DNA of 10,290 nucleotides from Planctomycetaceae bacterium (lineage in GTDB: Bacteria > Planctomycetota > Planctomycetia > Pirellulales > Thermoguttaceae). The stretch is taken from NCBI GenBank assembly GCA_031274385.1, contig JAISQH010000141.1:1-10290 (forward strand), given 5' to 3'. A model generated the notes under the pieces. That model was not told the origin of the DNA. It did not search any database and saw only the letters and a program-made list of their open reading frames with translations. Positions 1 to 4,926 of this stretch are shown here, piece by piece (within the stretch, counting starts at the first letter, position 1; each line of letters begins with the position of its first letter). The position numbers and the translations under genes were made by a program.

Positions 1-55
1 CCCGTGCTGCACTTCGTTTGCACGGGGTTATCCAAAGTCAACTCCTACGGAGTTG
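1..55. repeat. REP-like pair of short hairpins, cut by window edge
   Basis: Two perfect short stems sit close together. CCCGTGC at 1-7 pairs with GCACGGG at 20-26, and CAACTCC at 39-45 pairs with GGAGTTG at 49-55 around a TAC loop. No coding frame covers them. Paired compact GC-rich hairpins in an AT-rich spacer resemble REP or similar intergenic repeats. The left boundary lies outside the window, so the full unit cannot be defined. No second copy is present here. Confidence 0.5.
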
Positions 56-174
56 TTTTAATTCATCGTACAAACCGAACACATTATTAAAAGTTTTGCG
101 AACAACGGGATGTTAATAAGACCTTTACAAAAATAATTCACAAAAACATGATCTTTATGACTGCCGACAATATA

Positions 175-250
175 AATTGATAACAGGATACGATAAAGAT
201 ACTCATTTGATTCTTTGCGTCTTTGCGCGCAAATGAAAATAGACAGTTAC
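175..250. repeat. Right end of a GTAACTGTCTATTTT-tip repeat, copy 1
   Basis: This stretch ends in AAAATAGACAGTTAC (236-250), the inverse of the 15-bp tip used by other elements here. It matches 4231-4314: both contain ATTGATAACA, then octamers of the type TTTGATTC/TTTGCGTC, then the tip. Here the octamers number three (206-229); the other copy has four. No matching left tip is visible upstream, so the element is incomplete or its left end has diverged. Confidence 0.7.
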
Positions 251-321
251 GTTCATTTTTATTTTTTTCTTCGTTATTGTTCAAAAATTTCTTTTTGTAC
301 GCATTGTGACTGTAGACTGAT

Positions 322-545
322 GTAACTGTCTATTTTGTTTCTCAAGTTTGCGCACAAAGGCACGAAGAACACAAAGAGGATATTTTAGTTTTGTAGTTTT
401 GTCAACAGATTTTACAGATTTAACAGATTCGTTTTTTATAAAAATCTGTTCAATCTGCTTAATCTGTTGACAATAATAATGGAATAAGTCAATTTATTTT
501 TCGTTGCGAATAAAGACATAAAAGACGCAAAGAAATTCAAGGTTA
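322..545. mobile_element. Truncated copy of the long-TIR MITE-like element
   Basis: It begins with the tip GTAACTGTCTATTTT (322-336) and continues with the same interior as the element at 3351-4042: a CACAAAGG/CACGAAGAA terminal repeat, an ACAGATT hairpin (401-471), then an AT-rich stretch ending AAAGACGCAAAGAA near 534. After that the match stops and a different element begins at 546, so the right tip is missing. Unlike the other copy it is not split at CACAAAGAGGATATTTT (369-385), which shows the uninterrupted target sequence. No protein is encoded. Confidence 0.72.
401..471. repeat. Long imperfect hairpin with three phased ACAGATT units
   Basis: GTCAACAGATT at 401-411 pairs with AATCTGTTGAC at 461-471. 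Inside, the 5' arm has further ACAGATT units about 9-10 bp apart, each facing AATCTG units in the 3' arm, giving a stem of roughly 29 bp with a few mismatches. It is the core of the element at 322-545 and recurs at 3833-3903. Confidence 0.75.
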
Positions 546-709
546 GGCAACTTCTAAAAACTCTTTTTAACCACGAAAAACACAAAAAAACACGAAAAAA
601 CACAAAAGAATTTTTGTTATCATTTTTTTAATATAAACGATTGACAGCAATTATATTTTTCGTGAAATTTCGTGTGTTTCGTGGTTAATCTCGATTTTTA
701 GAAGTTCCC
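546..709 (+). mobile_element. MITE-like inverted-repeat element, family B, copy 1
   Basis: The ends are GGCAACTTCTAAAAA (546-560) and TTTTTAGAAGTTCCC (695-709), followed inward by TTAACCACGAAA and its inverse TTTCGTGGTTAA. The interior is AT-rich with no reading frame of note. The left end carries CTCTTTTT and the right end TCTCGA, an asymmetry kept in all three copies, so orientation can be assigned. It begins 52 bp beyond the ndk stop codon, where a fold-back RNA could also end transcription. A-tracts at 576-580, 584-590, 595-600 and 604-607 are phased by about 10 bp. Confidence 0.8.
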
Positions 710-761
710 TGAAGTAACAACAAACGGCGTAGCAGTTACGAAATTTTGAAGTTCCAAAGTA

Positions 762-1172
762 TCAGATTGTTGGAAAGAAAATTTTGATTTCGCGTAACGC
801 TGAGGCGGGGCTGTCTGAAGCATGAACCAGATTGCGTTGGTTGCTTAGGGAGAAGTCGCCGCGAATTGTTCCCGGCGGTGCCTCCGCTCCGTTGGTAGGT
901 CCGATAAGACGACGAACAACCTCCACCGCGTCCAAACCTTCAAGAACCACCGCAATAACCGGTCCACTCGTAATATATTCCTCCAAACCGGCGTAAAACG
1001 CCTTTCCAACATGTTCGGCATAATGACAACGCGCTAACTCCGGCGTAAAACGGAACCAGCGCATCTCAATCAATTTAAGCCCCTTTTGTTCAAACCGGCT
1101 CAGAATCGCGCCAACCAATTGACGTTCCACCGCATCAGGTTTCAGTAAAATTAAAGTACGCTGTATTGTCAT
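762..1172 (-). CDS. ndk: Nucleoside diphosphate kinase
   Basis: This cytoplasmic enzyme moves the gamma-phosphate of ATP onto other nucleoside diphosphates through a phosphohistidine. The 136-residue length is normal for a bacterial Ndk, usually about 135-150. Visible family features are the N-terminal strand ending in LLKPDAV with Lys11, the YAEHVGKAFY segment (51-60), TSGPV (68-72), the nucleotide-binding Arg87/Arg88 region, GTIRGDF (101-107) and the active-site motif NLVHASDS (114-121), with His117 as the phosphate acceptor. Ala118 replaces the commoner Gly, a change also known in other Ndk proteins. The ATG start gives the expected N-terminus. No Shine-Dalgarno sequence precedes it, and it starts 13 bp after the upstream lipoprotein gene, so the two are probably cotranscribed and translation may be coupled. 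Function is close to certain from the motif set. Confidence 0.96.
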   Translation of the reverse strand: MTIQRTLILLKPDAVERQLVGAILSRFEQKGLKLIEMRWFRFTPELARCHYAEHVGKAFYAGLEEYITSGPVIAVVLEGLDAVEVVRRLIGPTNGAEAPPGTIRGDFSLSNQRNLVHASDSPASALREIKIFFPTI

Positions 1173-1185
1173 TTTATTTCGCGAT

Positions 1186-1836
1186 TTATCGGGGTTTTTG
1201 AATCATTAATTGTTCCGTTGCCGGATCATAAAGGTATTCGTGTCCCTCCGGTAATTCAGGCAACGGAATGTTATTGGCTCGAATGATGTCTTTCATAAAC
1301 GCTTCGTGCGTTTCAGGACCTTTGCCGTCGTTCATGGCTTTGTACAACTGGAGTGCCTGAGGAACCTGAATCCGGTATGCCGTCATCTCTTTGGCACGAA
1401 ACAAGGTCGCAATAGGAACCGTAATAATATCCGACGCCTGTTCACCGCCGGTTTGACCGTAATGCCCCTTTTTACCGGCTCCAACATCGGCTTTGACCAA
1501 TTCCGTTTCCGGCATTTCCGGTTTTTCTGATTTTTCTAATTCATTGGGTTGTTTGTCTTCTTCGTCTTTTGGGGGGGCCGCTTCAACTGTCGGCGGATTT
1601 TCATTGTCAAGAAACGCTCCGGGGGCTAACGCATTCATTGTTGCGGTTCCGCCTACGGTGGTTCCGCCAGTGGTGGTTCCGCCAGTGGTGGTTCCGCCTG
1701 AGGCGGTTCCGGCGGTTTCATCTGCACCGGTTGCACCTGCGGCGGCGGCTCCAGTGGCGGCACCACGCGGTTTGGCAAGATCACAACCAATAAAGAAAAC
1801 CAATAACAGAATGATCAAATAATATAACCGGTTCAT
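1186..1836 (-). CDS. Gly/Thr-rich putative lipoprotein, function unknown
   Basis: With the start used here the protein has 216 residues. Residues 1-18 form a lipoprotein signal: MNR, a hydrophobic stretch, then the lipobox FIGC with Cys18 as the lipidated residue. Asp19 at +2 would, by enterobacterial rules, favour inner-membrane retention; whether that rule holds here is unknown. Residues of about 20-70 are Ala/Gly/Thr-rich and include repeats of GGTTT. A charged Glu/Lys/Pro-rich linker follows, then a C-terminal part of about 100 residues (TVPIATLFRAKEMTAYRIQ onward) that is likely folded; I recognise no family. A GTG lies 12 bp further upstream but overlaps the ribosome-binding site, so the ATG at 1834-1836 is preferred. 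The gene sits 13 bp before ndk and shares its promoter. The low-complexity part suggests a flexible spacer between lipid anchor and folded domain. Confidence 0.8.
   Translation of the reverse strand: MNRLYYLIILLLVFFIGCDLAKPRGAATGAAAAGATGADETAGTASGGTTTGGTTTGGTTVGGTATMNALAPGAFLDNENPPTVEAAPPKDEEDKQPNELEKSEKPEMPETELVKADVGAGKKGHYGQTGGEQASDIITVPIATLFRAKEMTAYRIQVPQALQLYKAMNDGKGPETHEAFMKDIIRANNIPLPELPEGHEYLYDPATEQLMIQKPR
1643..1715. repeat. 15-bp tandem repeat inside the lipoprotein gene
   Basis: Units start at 1643, 1658, 1673, 1688 and 1703. The middle two (GTGGTTCCGCCAGTG) are identical, and the others differ at a few bases; the last unit is partial. On the coding strand each unit encodes five residues of the GGTTT type. 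The unit is a multiple of three, so gain or loss would change linker length and keep the frame. Confidence 0.85.
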
Positions 1837-1840
1837 CATT

Positions 1841-1846
1841 ACCTCC
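1841..1846 (-). promoter_or_regulatory. Ribosome-binding site that decides the lipoprotein start
   Basis: On the minus strand GGAGGT precedes two adjacent ATG codons. The second ATG (1834-1836) is 5 bases from GGAGG and the first only 2, so the second fits better. The upstream in-frame GTG (1846-1848) overlaps the site itself and is unlikely to start translation. Confidence 0.75.
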
Positions 1847-1890
1847 ACTTAATCAAAGTCAGTTAAGTCAAAACAATCAATGACTCAGGA

Positions 1891-1919
1891 ATTATACTTA
1901 TTTTTTATTCCCAATACAA
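1891..1919 (-). promoter_or_regulatory. Sigma-70-type promoter for lipoprotein-ndk
   Basis: On the minus strand a perfect -10 hexamer TATAAT (1891-1896) lies 17 bp downstream of TTGTAT (1914-1919), which keeps the TTG of the -35 consensus. The spacing is ideal. Transcription would begin near 1884, leaving a leader of about 48 bases before the ATG at 1836. It lies just outside the right-hand neighbour, the repeat element starting at 1936. Confidence 0.65.
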
Positions 1920-1935
1920 GATGCGTTCTACTGAC

Positions 1936-2090
1936 GACAACTTCTAAAAACTCTTTTTTAACCACGAAAAACACAAAAAAACACGAAAGAATTTTTGTTA
2001 TCACTTTTTTATGATAAACGATTTGCAACATTTGTACATTTCGTGACATTTCGTGTGTTTCGTGGTTAGTCTCGGTTTTTAGAAGTTGCC
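1936..2090 (+). mobile_element. MITE-like inverted-repeat element, family B, copy 2
   Basis: Ends are CAACTTCTAAAAACTC on the left and TTTTTAGAAGTTGCC on the right, with inner TTAACCACGAAAAACAC facing GTGTTTCGTGGTTA. It has the same orientation as the copy at 546-709. The hexamer CTGACG occurs directly outside both ends (1931-1936 and 2090-2095), a likely target-site duplication that makes the element about 153 bp. It lies 30 bp past the stop of the minus-strand zinc-ribbon gene and just upstream of the lipoprotein promoter, so it could act as a transcription barrier between them. No protein is encoded. Confidence 0.82.
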
Positions 2091-2120
2091 TGACGCTACA
2101 TTCAAATTCGGTTTTTATTC

Positions 2121-3242
2121 TTATTCGTTTATTATTTTGAGGTTATCGATCCAGAGGGTTGCGCCGTTTCCGGTGGGTTGGGCGTGCAGTTCGATGCGTT
2201 GGACGGTCAGCGAGCCGAAAATGCCGTGATCAACCCGTTTCCAGAATTCATTGCCGGAAAGCGGTATCTGAACAGAAACCCAATCCGATTTGGCTCGCTC
2301 TAAAATGGAAACGAACTTCTCGGCATTTTCAGGAACAAATTCAACAAATCCGCCATCAGCAACAAGACGCAAACTCAATTTCGACAAAACCAGCACTTTG
2401 TCAATTCCTTCCGGTTTTTCCGGTTTGAAAGGGGCGTTGGCTTGGTCTGGAACATACAACCCGAAATGAATCTCTCTGAATTTTCCGGCGTCAAGATTCG
2501 CCGATCCCTGAGAAGGAAAAACAAACCGAAATTCAGTACCGCTTTCCGAATAAATTTGCAATGACCGGTTGTGTTCCTGAACCTCTTTCGGTTTTTCGTC
2601 AGTCTTCAACGCTTCGGCAATATCGTCCAATGCCCCTTTGGTTTTGCCGACAACAGGGTTTTTGTCCAACGAAATCCGAATCGGTTTAGCGTCGGCGGTT
2701 TGAACTGCGAACCGAACAAGCGAATCTTCGTCATTAATATTCCAATCCGCTGCCGAAAACTCATGAATTTCGGAGACTTCAATTTCTTCGTCGGCGATTT
2801 CTTCGTTGCCGTATTCGGAGAAGTCGTGATGATGGGTTGGTACGGCAGAACGCAGCAGACTTCCCGCTAAAAAACCGGCGAAAAACGAGACGCCAGCACC
2901 AAGCAGCACCAGAACTATCGTCAAAATACAAGAACTTTTCTTCTGATACGGTCCCGTTGACCAACCGGAAACAATCGGCGATTGTTCGTTTTTCTCACCG
3001 TTTGGAACCGGAACATGCCCCCATTGAGCGATTTCCTGCTGCGGAATTTCCTGTTGAGAAGCAAGTTCTTGCGAGGCAACATGCGGTTGATCCATCTGTT
3101 GCGGAAGAACTTCTGTTGGTTCTGCCTGCGACTGATGCGGAACAATCAACGGATTACCGCATTGATTGCAACGGACTTCGCGTCCCGCATGTCGATCCGG
3201 TAACTGGTACTTTTTTCCACACAAACATGTGAACGTAATCAT
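2121..3242 (-). CDS. Zinc-ribbon protein with one membrane span and a beta-rich C-terminal domain
   Basis: The protein has 373 residues from the ATG at 3240-3242. The N-terminus is a zinc ribbon: Cys6 and Cys8 pair with Cys25 and Cys28 in the pattern CxC...CxxCG, followed by LIVP. This form is common at the start of planctomycete membrane proteins. Residues of about 36-100 are a Gln/Glu/Pro-rich linker, and about 105-130 form one Gly-rich transmembrane helix. An acidic stretch (EYGNEEIADEEIEVSEI) precedes a C-terminal region of about 200 residues with many short alternating strands, ending LWIDNLKIINE, which resembles a carbohydrate-binding jelly-roll domain; that match is by eye only. With the zinc ribbon inside, the C-terminal domain would face the periplasm. 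A TTG two codons upstream is in frame, but ATG gives the usual MITFTC start. No clear Shine-Dalgarno site is seen. The actual function is unknown. Confidence 0.8.
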   Translation of the reverse strand: MITFTCLCGKKYQLPDRHAGREVRCNQCGNPLIVPHQSQAEPTEVLPQQMDQPHVASQELASQQEIPQQEIAQWGHVPVPNGEKNEQSPIVSGWSTGPYQKKSSCILTIVLVLLGAGVSFFAGFLAGSLLRSAVPTHHHDFSEYGNEEIADEEIEVSEIHEFSAADWNINDEDSLVRFAVQTADAKPIRISLDKNPVVGKTKGALDDIAEALKTDEKPKEVQEHNRSLQIYSESGTEFRFVFPSQGSANLDAGKFREIHFGLYVPDQANAPFKPEKPEGIDKVLVLSKLSLRLVADGGFVEFVPENAEKFVSILERAKSDWVSVQIPLSGNEFWKRVDHGIFGSLTVQRIELHAQPTGNGATLWIDNLKIINE

Positions 3243-3350
3243 TTTCAATCAAAATGTCAAAGTTATCAGATAATTGGACGGAATGGGGTATCAAGACAAT
3301 AAGGACAATATTGTATTGTGTTCAAAGAAAAAACTCAACATCGTTTTGCA
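3243..3350. other. Upstream region of the zinc-ribbon gene
   Basis: This 108-bp spacer separates the minus-strand gene from the repeat island. On the minus strand a TTGATA is followed 16 bp later by TATCTG, a weak promoter candidate at best. A 10-bp palindrome ACAATATTGT is also present. No gene is supported. Confidence 0.3.
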
Positions 3351-3407
3351 GTAACTGTCTATTTTGTTTTTCAATTTTTCGCACGAAGGCACGAAGAACA
3401 CAAAGAG

Positions 3408-3810
3408 GTAACTGTCTATTTTCAATTCAGTCTTTTAAATTGAAACGATAAAGTAATATTGATATTAGTCGCGCCAGCGACGTTATGATGCATAACCGGT
3501 GATGGAGCGTAGCGCAATCACCGGATCGCGTCATCCCCCAACGACAAAGTCGCGCAGCGACGATATTATCGGCATTATTGTACAAAAATCTCTTTCGTCT
3601 TTTTCTCCCAATTCCACTTTTGATAATGTCGTCGCTGCGCGACTTTGGTTGTTGGTTACGATTGTCCGGCGGTTGCGCTACGCTACACCGCCGGTTATGC
3701 ATCATGTCGTCGCTGCGCGACTGGGGAAAAACAAAAATGAATCTGAAACGGATATCTCAAAACAAAAAAAGTAAGTTTATTGACGCATGATTACTAAAAT
3801 AGACAGTTAC
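3408..3810. mobile_element. 403-bp non-autonomous element inserted with 8-bp target duplication
   Basis: The ends are perfect 15-bp inverted repeats, GTAACTGTCTATTTT (3408-3422) and AAAATAGACAGTTAC (3796-3810). ACAAAGAG flanks both sides (3400-3407 and 3811-3818), and the unsplit form CACAAAGAGGATATTTT exists at 369-385, so this is a true insertion with target duplication. A neighbouring C or G allows 9 bp to be read, but 8 keeps the ends symmetric. GTAA tips with 8-bp duplications fit the IS66 family; this assignment is inference. It carries no transposase and must have been moved in trans. The interior is an inverted pair of REP-like units (3468-3721). Confidence 0.82.
3468..3721. repeat. 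Inverted REP doublet (REPIN-like) with two matched hairpins
   Basis: Arms 3468-3561 and 3631-3721 are inverted copies around a loop of about 69 bp. Each arm holds two short palindromes of the GTCGC-GCA-GCGAC type (at 3468, 3549, 3631 and 3709) and one larger hairpin (3496-3524, 3666-3694). The left hairpin stem is CCGGTGAT/ATCACCGG and the right is CCGGCGGT/ACCGCCGG, with the same loop GCGTAGCGCA in inverse orientation. The stem differences are paired on both sides, so pairing is conserved while sequence changes. Opposed REP units of this kind are typical of REPINs moved by RAYT transposases; no RAYT gene is in the window. Confidence 0.75.
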
Positions 3811-3832
3811 ACAAAGAGGATATTTTAGTTTT

Positions 3833-3903
3833 GTCAACAGATTTTACAGATTGAACAGATTCGTTTTTTATAAAAATCGGTTCAATCAGCGTCATCTGTT
3901 GAC
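3833..3903. repeat. Second copy of the phased ACAGATT hairpin
   Basis: It is homologous to 401-471. GTCAACAGAT pairs with ATCTGTTGAC, and the 5' arm has ACAGATT units at 10-bp steps. The 3' arm has drifted more than in the first copy (ATCGG and ATCAG in place of ATCTG), so its stem is weaker. Confidence 0.7.
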
Positions 3904-4058
3904 AATAATGGAACAAGTCTATTTATTTTTCGTTGCGAATAAAAACATAAAAGACGCAAAGAATATCGATCCGTTTAGAAACAAAACCTTCGTGTTCTTT
4001 GCGCCTTTGTGCGAAACATTAAAAAACAAAAGAGACAGTTACGAAAAATTCTGTTCAA

Positions 4059-4204
4059 GGGAACTTCTAAAAACCGAGACTAACCACGAAACACACGAAA
4101 GTTCACGAAAAATACAATTGCAGTCAATCATTTATAATAAAAAAGTTGCAACAAAAATTCTTTCGTGTTTTTTTGTGGTTAAAAAAGAGTTTTTAGAAGT
4201 TGCC
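4059..4204 (-). mobile_element. MITE-like inverted-repeat element, family B, copy 3 (inverted)
   Basis: It begins GGGAACTTCTAAAAACCGAG and ends TTTTTAGAAGTTGCC, the mirror image of copies 1 and 2: the CCGAGAC end is now on the left and the CTCTTTTT end on the right. The middle matches the other copies when reversed (GAATTTTTGTTG, then TGACTGCAATTGTATTTTTC). Flanks TTCAAG and CTCAAA share four of six bases, which may be a decayed target duplication. It lies in the spacer before the plus-strand genes and encodes nothing recognisable. Confidence 0.8.
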
Positions 4205-4230
4205 TCAAAATGAAAAAATCTCCCAATAAA

Positions 4231-4314
4231 ATTGATAACAAGATTGTGGCGAAGATGTCCGTTTGATTCTTTGATTCTTTGCGTCTTTGCGAGCAAAATA
4301 AAATAGACAGTTAC
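4231..4314. repeat. Right end of a GTAACTGTCTATTTT-tip repeat, copy 2
   Basis: It matches 175-250: ATTGATAACA, a diverged middle, then four octamers TTTGATTC, TTTGATTC, TTTGCGTC, TTTGCGAG (4262-4293), and the tip AAAATAGACAGTTAC (4300-4314). The other copy has three octamers, so one unit was gained or lost. The tip ends 57 bp before the lipoprotein start, so the promoter of the next gene, which I cannot place confidently, lies in or next to this repeat. Confidence 0.7.
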
Positions 4315-4371
4315 AATTCAACCTCTATCACCAAACAGAGTTTTCGGATAAACTTTAATTACTTTTAATTT

Positions 4372-4842
4372 ATGAATTTTATGAAGAAAATTTTTTTCAT
4401 CGGAATTTTTGTACTTGTTGTTTCGGTTTTCAGCGGATGCGGACGTACTCCAATCAAAACCGATTATGTTGAAGGAGTTGTTACTTATAATGGTTCACCG
4501 GTTCCTGATGCCACGATCTGTTTTTCGCCAATCGAAAAAGGACAAGGTGCTCCCGCTTACGGAATAACCGATCAACAGGGAAAATATAAAATCCAAACGT
4601 TTCTCGGTACTCCCAATCGAGGAACAACTCCGGGTGAATATATCGTTTTGGTTACAAAAGTAGAAACGTACGGCACCGGAAAAAAAGCAAAACTCGAAGA
4701 CGGAACAGAATATGAAATTACCGATTCAAGAGGGTTGCTTCCACCCGTTTATTCCAGTACAAGATTTTCACCGCTACGGGCAAACGTGATTGCCGGTGAA
4801 CAAAACAAATTTGACTTTGAGTTACACGACGCGGAAAAATGA
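4372..4842 (+). CDS. Lipoprotein with carboxypeptidase-regulatory-like beta-sandwich
   Basis: The 156-residue protein starts with a lipoprotein signal: Lys5-Lys6, a hydrophobic core and the lipobox FSGC, with Cys23 lipidated and Gly24 at +2. From about residue 33 it follows the transthyretin/carboxypeptidase regulatory-like pattern: VEGVVTYNGSPVPDATICF, then GITDQQGKYKI and TTPGEYIVLVTK. Small lipoproteins of exactly this layout are numerous in planctomycetes, often next to genes for surface proteins; their role is unknown and this domain alone shows no catalytic site. A second ATG at 4381 (MKKIFF) would also give a full signal peptide, and neither start has a clear ribosome-binding site. The next gene begins 84 bp downstream on the same strand, so cotranscription is plausible. 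Confidence 0.85.
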   Translation: MNFMKKIFFIGIFVLVVSVFSGCGRTPIKTDYVEGVVTYNGSPVPDATICFSPIEKGQGAPAYGITDQQGKYKIQTFLGTPNRGTTPGEYIVLVTKVETYGTGKKAKLEDGTEYEITDSRGLLPPVYSSTRFSPLRANVIAGEQNKFDFELHDAEK

Positions 4843-4915
4843 CATCACGCCATCATTGACGCGGCGGACAAATAATGCTGATTTTTATCCTTTATATTGT
4901 ACAACATCAACCAGT

Positions 4916-4920
4916 GAGGT
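4916..4920 (+). promoter_or_regulatory. Ribosome-binding site of the 1479-residue gene
   Basis: GAGGT lies six bases before the ATG at 4927, a good distance. It is the only clear plus-strand ribosome-binding site in the window and supports this start, which also gives a proper signal peptide. Confidence 0.75.
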
Positions 4921-4926
4921 AAAACC

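Larger units (their letters stand above)
3351..4042. mobile_element. MITE-like element with ~55-bp terminal inverted repeats, split by a second insertion
   Basis: The left end (3351-3405) and the inverse of the right end (about 3988-4042) align over 55 bp with seven differences by my count, starting GTAACTGTCT and running through TCGCAC, AAGGC and AAGAACAC. The core is the ACAGATT hairpin at 3833-3903. Removing the insertion at 3408-3810 and one copy of its 8-bp duplication leaves about 281 bp. A truncated relative lies at 322-545. The open frames running through it are low-complexity and repeat-derived, so no protein is called. No direct repeat flanks this outer element, so its own insertion event is older or rearranged. 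Confidence 0.78.

Noticed and set aside
1306..1822. Plus-strand frames opposite the lipoprotein gene, with VVPPVVVPP repeats
   Set aside because: They are the antisense reading of the 15-bp tandem repeat. The minus-strand frame has the signal peptide, lipobox, ribosome-binding site and promoter.
1846..1848. GTG start four codons upstream for the lipoprotein
   Set aside because: It overlaps the GGAGG ribosome-binding site, so translation cannot sensibly begin there.
3246..3248. TTG start two codons upstream for the zinc-ribbon gene
   Set aside because: The ATG at 3240-3242 gives the usual short leader before the first cysteine, and there is no ribosome-binding site favouring TTG.
3427..3790. 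Overlapping open frames on both strands within 3408-3810
   Set aside because: They are created by the inverted REP units, which repeat the same residues in several frames (for example SLRDFG and VAARLW). None has a start signal or protein-like composition.
546..4204. CRISPR array, because of repeated short units with spacing
   Set aside because: The repeats are three dispersed copies with inverted ends and homologous interiors. There is no run of identical direct repeats with unique spacers and no cas gene.
3851..4213. Plus-strand 120-codon open frame in the repeat island
   Set aside because: It runs through the ACAGATT hairpin, the right inverted repeat of one element and the whole of another, has low-complexity Lys/Asn/Phe content, no ribosome-binding site and no recognisable domain.
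4843..4926. Separate promoter for the large gene (TTGACG near 4856)
   Set aside because: No acceptable -10 hexamer lies 16-18 bp downstream, so cotranscription with the lipoprotein gene is the simpler reading.
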